Of a stretch of DNA of 13,648 bases, positions 6,755-13,648 are shown one piece after another. The notes beneath the pieces are model-generated. The model did no database searches and was not told the origin of the DNA. It saw only the letters and a list, made by a program, of their open reading frames with translations. Position numbers and translations under genes: made by a program. Within the stretch, counting starts at the first letter, position 1. Each line of letters opens with the position of its first letter. The DNA is from Eubacteriales Family XIII. Incertae Sedis bacterium (GTDB lineage Bacteria; Bacillota_A; Clostridia; Peptostreptococcales; Anaerovoracaceae), in the NCBI GenBank assembly GCA_031278145.1, contig JAITLA010000118.1:1-13648 (forward strand). The letters are read 5' to 3'.

Positions 6755-7669
6755 ATGCGCTTACTTACCCGCTCCGATTTTGACGGCCTTGCCTGCGCCG
6801 CGCTTCTCAAGAATCTGAAAGTCATCGATCACTGGAAATTCGTTCATCCCAAGGATTTGCAGGACGGTATCGTCGATGTCACGGAGAACGACGTACTGGC
6901 AAATGTTCCCTATGTTAAGGGCGCGAAGCTGTGGTTCGACCACCATTCGAGCGAAACCGAGCGGCTGGCCTCGGATATTTCGTTCGAGGGCGCCAGCCGC
7001 GCGGCGGACAGCGCGGCGCGCGTCATATTCGATTATTACGACGGAGATGCGAAGCTCAAGCATTTCTCGAAGATGGTGGCGGCGGTTGACAAGGTCGACT
7101 CCGCCAAGTTGACGAAGGATGAAATCTTGAATCCGAGCGGCTGGATACTGCTCGGCTTCGTCATGGATCCGCGCACGGGCCTCGGGCGTTTTCGCAATTT
7201 TCGCATCAGCAACTACGAGCTCATGGAAAATCTTATCGACGCCTGCGCCTCACAGGATATCGAGGAAATACTGGCCAATCCGGACGTACAAGAGCGCACG
7301 GCTCTGTACTTTGAGCAGGACGCCCTTTTTCGCGAGATGGTGACGCGCCATACCACGATCAGGAAGAACGCCATCGTAACGGATCTCAGAAACGTCGAAA
7401 CCATCTACACGGGCAACCGCTTTCTCATATACAGCCTGTACCCGGAGCAGAATATCTCGCTTTGGATCGTGGACGGTCGCAACAAACAGAATTGCCCCAT
7501 CGCCGTGGGGCACAGCATACTGAATCGCGGTTCGAATACCGACGTCGGCGCGCTGATGCTGAAATACGGCGGCGGCGGGCATCGTCAGGTCGGGACCTGC
7601 CAGGTGGAGTATGCGGATGCGGACCGCGTGATCGAGGAACTGATCGCCAAGATCAACGCCGACGGATAA
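6755..7669 (+). CDS. DHH-DHHA1 family phosphoesterase (exopolyphosphatase-related)
   Basis: This is a predicted cytosolic metal-dependent phosphodiesterase or phosphatase. Substrates in the wider family include oligoribonucleotides, pApA, cyclic dinucleotides and polyphosphate; which applies here cannot be told. The 304 residues contain the N-terminal metal motif SDFDG (7-11, D8 and D10), the signature DHH at 62-64 in WFDHHSSE, and D112 and D115 in AAVDKVDSA. The C-terminal DHHA1 domain ends in KYGGGGHRQVG (270-280), whose GGGGH binds the substrate phosphate. There is no membrane segment, CBS or GGDEF-like domain, so it is not GdpP. CAGGAGG at 6741-6747 lies 7 bases before the ATG and fixes the start. 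It appears to have its own promoter and is followed by a 135-base spacer. Confidence 0.9.
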   Translation: MRLLTRSDFDGLACAALLKNLKVIDHWKFVHPKDLQDGIVDVTENDVLANVPYVKGAKLWFDHHSSETERLASDISFEGASRAADSAARVIFDYYDGDAKLKHFSKMVAAVDKVDSAKLTKDEILNPSGWILLGFVMDPRTGLGRFRNFRISNYELMENLIDACASQDIEEILANPDVQERTALYFEQDALFREMVTRHTTIRKNAIVTDLRNVETIYTGNRFLIYSLYPEQNISLWIVDGRNKQNCPIAVGHSILNRGSNTDVGALMLKYGGGGHRQVGTCQVEYADADRVIEELIAKINADG

Positions 7670-7762
7670 GCGGTTTTCGAGGGCACGCGGCCTTCGGCCG
7701 AATACCACACCCCCGCGGCGCGGCGGAACGCGTCGGCGCTCTGTCCGCTGCGGCGCAAATCG

Positions 7763-7800
7763 ATAATTGGCCATCGGAACGCCGTTCCATGGCCGATTAT
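7763..7800. other. Long near-perfect hairpin immediately before the MFS gene
   Basis: Bases 7763-7780 pair with 7784-7800: 17 pairs including one G:U wobble (7768:7795), a single bulged C (7775) and a 3-base loop. It ends 4 bases before the ATG at 7805. No T-run follows, so it is not a standard terminator. It could be an RNA element controlling translation of the transporter, an mRNA end from the DHH gene, or a protein-binding palindrome. A smaller hairpin (CGGCC-TTC-GGCCG) lies upstream near 7688-7700. Confidence 0.6.
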
Positions 7801-7804
7801 TCAT

Positions 7805-9043
7805 ATGCACGTGACTTTGGAGGAAAATAAAACGAAAGAACAGCAACTCAAGCCGGAAGCCGTTCTGAAGATCTTTCTGATTGCGACCGCCTTCGTGGGA
7901 CTTGCCGGGGGCTTCAGCGATTCGATACTCGCAAATTATTTCAAAGAAGCCTACGACGTCAACGCCGCGCAGCGCGGCTTCATAGAATTGCCCCGCGAAT
8001 TGCCGGGAGTGCTGTCGCTTCTTTTTCTGGCGTGGCTGTCGCCGCTCGGAAACATGCGCAACGCGGTGCTGGCGCAGCTGTTCAGCGCGGCGGGGCTCTT
8101 CGTGCTGGGGATCTGGCGGCCGAGCTACGCGATCATGCTGATATTCCTGTTCGTCTTTTCCACGGGCGTGCATATGTTCATCCCGCTCGGTGACAGCATC
8201 GGGCTTTCGCTGGCGCAACGGATGAACATGGGCCGCGTCATGGGGCGCATCAACAGCGTGCGCATGGCCTTCCTGATGATATCGGGCGTCCTGACCTTTG
8301 TCGGCTTTCGCGTCGGCTTGTTCGACTTCGAGCTCCCCGCGTGGGTATTCCTCGCCGGCGCCGCGTGTTTCTTCGTCGTGGGCGTGCTGCTTGCCGTGCA
8401 GCGCCGGATCGGCAAGGAACTGAGCGACGGACCCTTCGAGCAGACCAAATTCGTATTCCGCAAGAAATATCTGCGCTACTATCTGATCTGCGCCGTGTTC
8501 GGCGGCCGGAAGCAGATCATGTTCGTCTACAGCCCTTGGGTGCTGATCGATCTGCTGGATTTCAAAGCGGACACGATTTCGATACTGGCCGTAATCGGCT
8601 CCCTGATAGGCATATTCTTCATGCCGGTCGTGGGCAGGTGGATTGATCGTTTCGGCATTCGCAGGGTCATGACGGCGGAGGCGCTGGCCTTTATCGCCGT
8701 GTACATCGCCTACGGCTTCTTGAGCAAATGGGTCAACACCAACACGGTCGTGCTGACGGGCATCGGCATGATGCTCGTATACCTTCTGAACATCGTGGAC
8801 AGGATGTCGGCGCAGTTTTCGATGGTGCGCTCCATATACATGCGCTCCATAGCCCTCGTGCCGGAGGATGTGACGCCTTCCCTGACGCTCGGCATGGCCA
8901 TCGACCACGTTGTGGCCATCGTCGGCTCGTATATCTGCGGCCTCGTCTGGTTCCGGTGGGGCCCCGAATTCGTATTTTTGATCGCGGGGACGCTTTCGCT
9001 CGTAAATTTGATCGCCGCCCAAGGCATAAAGGAAAATTATTAA
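7805..9043 (+). CDS. Major facilitator superfamily transporter, substrate unknown
   Basis: This is a 412-residue inner-membrane carrier with about 12 hydrophobic segments, the first starting near residue 22. The loop motif GRWIDRFGIRR (277-287) matches the MFS motif-A pattern, placed in the second half of the protein; the first half has a less typical loop (SPLGNMRN). No drug-, sugar- or nucleoside-specific signature was recognised. The start is uncertain. ATG 7805 has no ribosome site and sits right behind a long hairpin, while a good GGAGG (7819-7823) lies inside the reading frame, 8 bases before an in-frame ACG (7832). Both N-termini leave the first membrane segment intact. The gene is followed at once by a separate promoter for the next pair, so it need not share function with them. 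Confidence 0.85.
   Translation: MHVTLEENKTKEQQLKPEAVLKIFLIATAFVGLAGGFSDSILANYFKEAYDVNAAQRGFIELPRELPGVLSLLFLAWLSPLGNMRNAVLAQLFSAAGLFVLGIWRPSYAIMLIFLFVFSTGVHMFIPLGDSIGLSLAQRMNMGRVMGRINSVRMAFLMISGVLTFVGFRVGLFDFELPAWVFLAGAACFFVVGVLLAVQRRIGKELSDGPFEQTKFVFRKKYLRYYLICAVFGGRKQIMFVYSPWVLIDLLDFKADTISILAVIGSLIGIFFMPVVGRWIDRFGIRRVMTAEALAFIAVYIAYGFLSKWVNTNTVVLTGIGMMLVYLLNIVDRMSAQFSMVRSIYMRSIALVPEDVTPSLTLGMAIDHVVAIVGSYICGLVWFRWGPEFVFLIAGTLSLVNLIAAQGIKENY
7819..7823 (+). promoter_or_regulatory. Misplaced Shine-Dalgarno near the MFS start, within a 13-codon upstream ORF
   Basis: GGAGG lies downstream of the apparent ATG (7805) and 8 bases before an in-frame ACG (7832). It also falls inside a small frame, ATG 7789 to TAA 7830 (MADYSYARDFGGK), that starts in the right arm of the hairpin and ends one base before that ACG. 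The layout could be translational coupling to a non-AUG start, a leader peptide, or simple coincidence. Confidence 0.3.
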
Positions 9044-9072
9044 TTTACAGCGCACATATTCATTGTTATAAT
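9044..9072 (+). promoter_or_regulatory. Promoter of the DsbA-like / histidine phosphatase pair
   Basis: TTTACA (9044-9049) and a perfect TATAAT (9067-9072) are 17 bases apart. The -35 box begins on the base after the MFS stop codon. A ragged dyad (ATATTCAT at 9056-9063 and ATGATAATAT at 9071-9080) overlaps the -10 and might be an operator. Confidence 0.75.
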
Positions 9073-9124
9073 GATAATATGACGGCAATTTGGCGGAGAG
9101 AGGCGCGGGGAGGCATTGTTTGCG

Positions 9125-9766
9125 ATGATGAAGCTGCATGTTTATTTTGATTACACCTGTCCATTCTGTTACCTCGGCATAGGCCAGCTCACAGCCGCGG
9201 CGAAGGCCTTTCCCGAGATCGAGATCGTCTGGCATCCTTTTGAGCTGCTTCCGAAGCCCATGGCCAGATCGGAGCATAAGCCCGATCCCGAAACGGGAGC
9301 GCTCTGGGCGCCCGCGCTCGTGTCGGAGGCGGAAAAGGTGGGACTTGCGTTGCGCCGGCCCTTTTCGCCCGCGCCTTACACGGACAAGGCGTTTCAGGGC
9401 ATGCATTTCGTGGCCGCGCACGGCGGTGATGTGCAGGCTTACAACGTGCGGGTTTTCCGCGCGCATTTCGAGCGGGGGCGCGACATCGGCGACATAGACG
9501 TGCTGACGGACATCGCGAGCGATGTGGGCGTGGACGCTTACGCCTTCAACGGTTTGATGAAGGAGGAGCGTTACAGCGACGCGCAGCAGCAGGCGCTGCG
9601 GCACGCGTATTTTGAATCCGGCGTGGAGGAGGTTCCCACCTACAAGCTCGCCGGCCTGCGCATCTCCGGCGCGGTCGGACTGGAAACGATGGAAAAATTC
9701 CTGAGCGACGGCCTGAAAAACGAGCAAAAATCGGAAACGGCCAAGACGGAAACGGGGAATGAATGA
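9125..9766 (+). CDS. DsbA/FrnE-like thiol oxidoreductase
   Basis: This is a thioredoxin-fold protein of the DsbA family, FrnE/HCCA-isomerase branch, probably a cytosolic disulfide oxidoreductase or isomerase since no signal peptide is present. The 213 residues show a first strand then YTCPFCYLG, with redox cysteines C12 and C15. A helical insert follows (about 55-165), then the cis-proline loop EEVPTYKL (P171) and a final helix with a polar tail. GGGGAGG (9107-9113) is 11 bases from ATG 9125. An upstream TTG at 9116 is too close to it (2 bases), so ATG 9125 is chosen; ATG 9128 is also possible. Its stop overlaps the next gene by 4 bases (ATGA), implying coupled translation. The substrate is unknown. 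Confidence 0.87.
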   Translation: MMKLHVYFDYTCPFCYLGIGQLTAAAKAFPEIEIVWHPFELLPKPMARSEHKPDPETGALWAPALVSEAEKVGLALRRPFSPAPYTDKAFQGMHFVAAHGGDVQAYNVRVFRAHFERGRDIGDIDVLTDIASDVGVDAYAFNGLMKEERYSDAQQQALRHAYFESGVEEVPTYKLAGLRISGAVGLETMEKFLSDGLKNEQKSETAKTETGNE

Positions 9767-10362
9767 GGAATCGCATCCACCTGATCAGGCACGGCGTTAC
9801 GGAAGGCACCAGAGATAAACTGCTCTACGGAAGGAGTGACATTCCCTTGCTGCCTGAGGGCGCGGAAGCGCTGAAGGAACTCGCGGCCGCCGGTATCTAT
9901 CCCGATCCCGACGGCTGCGCTCTTTTTTCGAGCGGCATGCTGCGCGCAATCGGAAGCCTGGAGGCCATATACGGGCCGCGCGCGCATACGCCCATAGAGG
10001 AACTTCGGGAATTCGATTGCGGGATCTTCGAGATGCGGCCCTATGCGGAGCTTGTCCGGTCGGAAGCGTACAAGGCTTGGGTCGCGGATAAGAACGGGGC
10101 GACGCCGGCGCCGGGCGGAGAGAGCTTTTTTGCGTTCAGACAGCGCGTCGCGGTGGGCGCGGCGCGGCTTCTCGCGCGCTACCGGGACGGAAGCGCGGCC
10201 CCTGACAGCATTGTGGTCTGTCACGGCGGGGTGATCTCCATGCTGATGGACCGCTTCTTTCCGGCTGTGCACGACAATCCGTTCAAGTGGACGCCGGATC
10301 CGGGACACGGCTATTCCGTCACCGTCGACGACGGGACGGCGGCGGCCTATATCGGCTTTTGA
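9763..10362 (+). CDS. Histidine phosphatase family protein (phosphoglycerate mutase-like)
   Basis: This is a predicted cytosolic phosphatase of the branch-1 histidine phosphatase superfamily, acting through a phosphohistidine intermediate. In 199 residues it shows LIRHGVTEG (7-15; R9 and the nucleophile H10), SSGMLRA (56-62; R61), ELREFDCGIFE (80-90; the acidic proton donor, probably E83) and VVCHGG (151-156; second histidine H154). Length suits small phosphatases such as alpha-ribazole phosphatase (CobC) rather than glycolytic mutase, but no cobalamin genes are nearby and the substrate stays open. It starts on the ATGA overlap with the DsbA-like gene and shares its promoter. It converges with ilvN across a 70-base GC-rich gap (10363-10432), which has a short hairpin CGCGG-AAGG-CCGCG (10367-10380) and no clear terminator. 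Confidence 0.9.
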   Translation: MRNRIHLIRHGVTEGTRDKLLYGRSDIPLLPEGAEALKELAAAGIYPDPDGCALFSSGMLRAIGSLEAIYGPRAHTPIEELREFDCGIFEMRPYAELVRSEAYKAWVADKNGATPAPGGESFFAFRQRVAVGAARLLARYRDGSAAPDSIVVCHGGVISMLMDRFFPAVHDNPFKWTPDPGHGYSVTVDDGTAAAYIGF

Positions 10363-10432
10363 AGAACGCGGAAGGCCGCGCAGCGGGAAGCCGGCCGTAG
10401 CGGGCGAGGGAGCCCCGAGCCGGCGGCGGGCC

Positions 10433-10918
10433 CTACACGCTGTCGGCGCCGCGCTGCAGGGCGATGGTGCCCGTGCGCGTGATCTCGAGGATGCGGTATT
10501 TGGAGAGCAGGTCTATGAGCAGATCTATCTTTTCGGGCCAGTCGCTGTGCTCCAGCGTCAGCGTGGTATGCGAGATATCGACGATCTCACAGTCCATGAT
10601 CTTCGCGATGTCGATGATCTCGCTGCGCTGGCTCTCGGAGAGCTTCACCTTGATCAGCAGCAGCTCCCGCCTGATGATGTCCGCGGTTTGCAGATTCCGC
10701 ACCTTCAGAATGTCTATGAGCTTGTTGAGCTGCTTCGTGACCTGCTCCGCCGTATAATCGTCGCCGTCCACCACAATCGTGACCCGCGAGATCTTGGGGT
10801 CGTCGGTCGGGCCGACGGCGAGGCTGTCGATATTGAAGCCCCTGCGGGCGAAAAGCCCCGTGATGCGGGAAAGCACGCCCGCCTTGTTTTCCACCAGAAC
10901 CGCTATCGTATGCTTCAT
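10433..10918 (-). CDS. ilvN: Acetolactate synthase small (regulatory) subunit
   Basis: This regulatory subunit activates the catalytic IlvB and makes it sensitive to valine, in the first common step of valine, leucine and isoleucine synthesis. The 161 residues comprise an N-terminal ACT domain (about 4-77: HTIAVLVENKAGVLSRITGLF, RRGFNIDSL) and the acetolactate-synthase small-subunit C-terminal domain (about 83-157). N11, G14 and N29, positions known from E. coli IlvH to matter for valine inhibition, are all kept, so feedback control is likely (inference). GGAGGG (10924-10929) lies 5 bases before the start codon. It is the last gene of ilvE-ilvB-ilvN and is separated from ilvB by 102 bases. 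Confidence 0.96.
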   Translation of the reverse strand: MKHTIAVLVENKAGVLSRITGLFARRGFNIDSLAVGPTDDPKISRVTIVVDGDDYTAEQVTKQLNKLIDILKVRNLQTADIIRRELLLIKVKLSESQRSEIIDIAKIMDCEIVDISHTTLTLEHSDWPEKIDLLIDLLSKYRILEITRTGTIALQRGADSV

Positions 10919-10975
10919 CCCATCCCTCCGTTTTGAGAAAATTCGCGTCCGCCGCCGCGCGGGACCGGCCTCGCC

Positions 10976-11006
10976 CCCGCGGATCGCGGGCGTTTGCGGG
11001 CGCCCG
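10976..11006. other. GC-rich palindromes in the ilvB-ilvN gap
   Basis: The 102-base spacer contains a hairpin CCCGCG-GAT-CGCGGG (10976-10990) and a 10-base palindrome CGGGCGCCCG (10997-11006). There is no T-run on either strand. They may affect processing or relative expression of ilvB and ilvN, or only reflect high GC. Confidence 0.3.
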
Positions 11007-11020
11007 TCCCGCGCGGCGCG

Positions 11021-12637
11021 CTATACCGACGACTCGCCGGCGTCCACCACGCAGGCCAAAAGGTAAGGCCCCTTCGCGGAAAGCAGACGCCCTATGGCCG
11101 CTTCCGCGTCTTCCTCGCGCGCGACGGCCTCACCGTCTATGCCGTAGGCGGCGGCGAGCCTCACGGGATCCGGGCTGCCGCGCAGGTCCACCGCCGTCAA
11201 ATTGCCGCCGTATTGCTTCATCTGTATCTCGCCGACCAAGCCGAGCCGCCCGTTGACCATCACGACGAGCTTGACGTCGAGCCCGTGCTGGCATATCGTG
11301 CCGAGCTCCATCATGGACATCTGAAAGGCGCCGTCGCCGCAGACGGCCACCGTAAAGCGCTCCGGCGCGGCCAGCTTCGCCCCCACGGCGGCGCCCAGCG
11401 CGTAGCCCATCGTACCCATGCCGCCCGTCGTGAGGAAGCTGCCGCCCGCGCGGATATCGCAGCAGCCGGCGGACCAAAGCTGGTTCTGCCCCACGTCCGC
11501 CGCGTAGATGTAGTCGTCCGGCATCGCCGCCGTCAGCATACGCACGAAGGCCTTGGGGTTGATGCCGTGCGCGCGCGCCGCAAAATCGGGCCGGTTCCTC
11601 TCGCGCCGCCGCCGCAGCTCGTCCGGCCAAGCCTCCCCCTTCTTCGCGAATTCGCGGGCCGACAGCTGTTCGAGTACCGTTCTCGCGTCGCCGACGACGG
11701 GGATGAAGGTATCGAGGTTCTTGCCGATCTCCGCCGGGTCTATGTCGATGTGCGCGATCCGCGCATTCTTCGTGACGTTGGCCGCCGGCAGCACGGCCCG
11801 GTCGGAAACCCGCGCCCCGATGAGGATCAGCAGGTCCGATTGCGTCATCGCCGCGTTCGCCGCGGATCTGCCGTGCATGCCCGGCATGCCCATGTACAGA
11901 GGGTGGGCCGTGGGAACGACGCCTATGCCCATCATCGTCGATACGACGGGGATGTTCAGCCTTTCGACAAAGGCGCGCAGGATATCTTGCGCCCCGCTCG
12001 CGAGCACGCCCCCGCCCGCGCAGACCAAGGGGCGCTCCGCGCTTGCGAGCGCCTTGGCGAGCCTTTGTATCTGGCCCGCGTGGCCTCTGACGGTGGGCTT
12101 ATAGCCGCGAAGCCGCATATCCTCCGCAAAATCAAAGGCGCCCTTCTGCCGCTGCACATCGACGGGTATATCGATCAGCACGGGACCGGGCCTGCCCGTT
12201 CCCGCGATATGAAAGGCCTCCCGAAACACGCGCGGAATATCGGCCGCGCGCTTGACCGGATAGCCGTGCTTGGTGAAGGAAGCGGTCGCGCCCGTGATGT
12301 CGGCCTCCTGAAACACATCGCGCCCCAAAAGGCCGCTGTCCACCTGCCCCGTGATCGCGACGAGGGGGATGCTGTCCATGTACGCCGTGCCGAGCGCCGT
12401 CACGAGGTTCGTCGCGCCCGGTCCCGAGGTGACCGCACACACGCCCGGCCTGCCCGCTATGCGCGCGTAGCCGCTCGCGGCGTGTCCCGCGTGCTGCTCG
12501 TGCCGCACGAGGATGTGCCGTATGTCCGAGCGCGCCAGCGCGTCGTAGAACGGAGCAATGGTTGCGCCGGGATAGCCGAAGATCAGCCGGACGCCCTCGC
12601 GCTCCAAGCTCGCAATGATAGCCTCAGCGCCTGTCAT
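11021..12637 (-). CDS. ilvB: Acetolactate synthase large (catalytic) subunit
   Basis: This is the thiamine-diphosphate enzyme that condenses two pyruvates to acetolactate, or pyruvate with 2-oxobutyrate to acetohydroxybutyrate. The 538 residues show FGYPGATIAPFYDAL (20-34), VRHEQHAGHAASGYA with the catalytic glutamate E47, a central FAD-binding-type domain, and the ThDP/Mg motif GDGAFQ...VVMVN (434-462; D435 and N462 as metal ligands). The ATG at 12637 is chosen because GAGGTG (12647-12652) lies 9 bases before it. An in-frame TTG two codons earlier (12643) directly abuts the ilvE stop and has only 3 bases of spacing. The 6-base gap to ilvE indicates one operon. After the metal asparagine the sequence reads LGLVGEIQ, where many homologues have LGMVRQW or LGMVREIQ, a small substitution. 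Length is at the short end for the family. Confidence 0.96.
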   Translation of the reverse strand: MTGAEAIIASLEREGVRLIFGYPGATIAPFYDALARSDIRHILVRHEQHAGHAASGYARIAGRPGVCAVTSGPGATNLVTALGTAYMDSIPLVAITGQVDSGLLGRDVFQEADITGATASFTKHGYPVKRAADIPRVFREAFHIAGTGRPGPVLIDIPVDVQRQKGAFDFAEDMRLRGYKPTVRGHAGQIQRLAKALASAERPLVCAGGGVLASGAQDILRAFVERLNIPVVSTMMGIGVVPTAHPLYMGMPGMHGRSAANAAMTQSDLLILIGARVSDRAVLPAANVTKNARIAHIDIDPAEIGKNLDTFIPVVGDARTVLEQLSAREFAKKGEAWPDELRRRRERNRPDFAARAHGINPKAFVRMLTAAMPDDYIYAADVGQNQLWSAGCCDIRAGGSFLTTGGMGTMGYALGAAVGAKLAAPERFTVAVCGDGAFQMSMMELGTICQHGLDVKLVVMVNGRLGLVGEIQMKQYGGNLTAVDLRGSPDPVRLAAAYGIDGEAVAREEDAEAAIGRLLSAKGPYLLACVVDAGESSV

Positions 12638-12643
12638 GCGCAA

Positions 12644-13648
12644 TCACACCTCAACCGTCCATCCGTATTTGTCGGGCAGTTCGCCCGTCTGTATGCCCGT
12701 AATCGCGTCGTAGAGCCGCTTTGAGAGCGCGCCTATGTCGCCCCTGTTTATCCGGATCTCCCGATCCTTCCAGCGCATGTCCCCCACAGGCGAGATCACC
12801 GTGGCGGTGCCGCTGGCAAACACCTCGGAAAGCTTTTCATCCTCGTAGGCCTTGAAGACCGAATCTATCGTGAAGCGCTCCTCGCGCACCGGCACGCCCC
12901 ATTCCCTCAAAAGCGTGAGGACGGAATCGCGCGTGATGCCCGGCAGTATGGTGCCCGCCAGCGGTGCCGTGAACACCTCGCCGTCGATGACGAAAAAGGC
13001 GTTGGAGGTGCCGATCTCCTCCACGTATTTGCGCTCCGCGCCGTCGAGCCACAGCACCTGCGAAAAGCCCTTCGCGTGCGCTTTTTCTTGGGATTTCAGA
13101 CCCGCCGCATAATTCCCGCCGATCTTCGCCTGCCCCGTCCCGCCGACGACGGAACGCGCGTATTCATCCTCAACGAATATCCGCGTGGGCGCGAGGCCGC
13201 TCTTGTAATACGAGCCGACCGGCGACAGTATGATCGCGAAGGTATACTGCTTGGCGGGACGCACGCCGAGAAAGGGTTCCGTCGCGAAGATGAAGGGCCT
13301 GATGTAGAGCGAGGTGCCGTCCCTGTTCGGCACCCAATCGCGCTCCACGTTCACGAGCTGCTTGATGGCGGAAACGAAGAGCTCACTGTCGATCTGCGGG
13401 ATGCAGAGCCTGTCGTTCGTGGCGTTCGTGCGCTTCGCGTTCATGTCCGGGCGGAAGAGCCGGATGGCGCCGTCCTTCGTGCGATAGGTTTTCAAGCCCT
13501 CGAACATCGTCTGCGCGTAATGCAGCACCGCGGCGGCCGGCTCGATGTGGATGGGGCCGTAGGGCACTATCCTTCCGTCGTACCAGCCCGCGTCACGGTC
13601 GTAGTTCATGAGGAACATGTGATCCGTGAAGACGGTTCCGAATTCGAG
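12644..13648 (-). CDS. ilvE: Branched-chain amino acid aminotransferase (5' end beyond right edge)
   Basis: This PLP enzyme of fold type IV performs the last step of valine, leucine and isoleucine synthesis, moving the amino group from glutamate to the branched 2-oxoacids. The frame runs open off the right edge. The ten residues before the first internal methionine (13618) read LEFGTVFTDH and join MFLMNYD to give the conserved FGxxFTDHMFxMxYD block, so the true start lies outside the window; probably only a short N-terminal piece is missing. The 334 visible residues include FEGLKTYR, RLFRPDMNAKR, GTGQAKIGGNYAAG with the PLP lysine (codon 13124-13126), EEIGTSNAFF, GTILPGITRDS and SGTATVISPVG. 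This is the eukaryote-like/B. subtilis-type BCAT rather than the E. coli form. It is the first visible gene of the operon, and any leader or T-box lies outside. Confidence 0.95.
   Translation of the reverse strand, partial: LEFGTVFTDHMFLMNYDRDAGWYDGRIVPYGPIHIEPAAAVLHYAQTMFEGLKTYRTKDGAIRLFRPDMNAKRTNATNDRLCIPQIDSELFVSAIKQLVNVERDWVPNRDGTSLYIRPFIFATEPFLGVRPAKQYTFAIILSPVGSYYKSGLAPTRIFVEDEYARSVVGGTGQAKIGGNYAAGLKSQEKAHAKGFSQVLWLDGAERKYVEEIGTSNAFFVIDGEVFTAPLAGTILPGITRDSVLTLLREWGVPVREERFTIDSVFKAYEDEKLSEVFASGTATVISPVGDMRWKDREIRINRGDIGALSKRLYDAITGIQTGELPDKYGWTVEV

Noticed and set aside
5302..6825. 507-codon minus-strand frame opposite the AlbA_2 gene
   Set aside because: Shadow frame; it runs through the promoter of the DHH gene and shows no protein family features.
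7250..9727. 825-codon open frame on the minus strand
   Set aside because: It is antisense to the DHH, MFS and DsbA-like genes, which all have family motifs. The translation is rich in His, Arg and Asp with no domain, typical of antisense frames in GC-rich DNA.
10994..12724. 576-codon open frame on the plus strand
   Set aside because: It lies opposite ilvB, whose product matches acetolactate synthase throughout. The plus frame has an Arg/His-rich composition and no motif.

Overview
The window is about 13.6 kb of mostly GC-rich bacterial DNA and looks like a chromosomal housekeeping segment. The gene content, the strong GGAGG-type ribosome sites, the short intergenic spacers and a gene with AlbA_2 and wHTH-like ends suggest a high-GC Firmicute, probably an uncultured Clostridia or Christensenellales-like organism. 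This assignment is inference from gene style, not from a marker gene. No tRNA, rRNA, insertion sequence, CRISPR array or phage gene was seen.

Layout. At the left edge (1-213) an open frame enters from outside the window and stops at TGA-TAA. It carries one motif resembling adenylate-forming enzymes but cannot be identified. After an AT-richer spacer comes a lipoate pair on the + strand: lplA (408-1409) and lipA (1459-2316), closed by an intrinsic terminator whose hairpin contains the lipA stop codon. Next is a large CPA1-type Na+/H+ antiporter (2420-4492) with a long cytoplasmic tail. A very AT-rich regulatory block (about 4560-4670) with three phased TAAACAAA boxes and a near-consensus promoter precedes an AlbA_2/Schlafen-type ATP-binding protein (4783-6513). 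Then come a stand-alone DHH-DHHA1 phosphoesterase (6755-7669), a long hairpin, and an MFS transporter whose start codon is ambiguous (7805-9043). A good promoter directly after the transporter drives a translationally coupled pair: a cytosolic DsbA/FrnE-like oxidoreductase (9125-9766) and a histidine phosphatase (9763-10362).

The right end is a convergent minus-strand operon for branched-chain amino acid synthesis, transcribed ilvE (truncated by the right edge) - ilvB - ilvN. The valine-contact residues N11, G14 and N29 of IlvN are kept, so the acetolactate synthase is probably feedback-inhibited. LplA and LipA would together supply lipoylated 2-oxoacid dehydrogenase or glycine-cleavage proteins, whose genes are not in the window.

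No clear new multi-gene system is evident. The points most worth checking are the box array before the AlbA_2 gene, the unusual long linker in that protein, and the hairpin, short upstream ORF and misplaced Shine-Dalgarno before the MFS gene.
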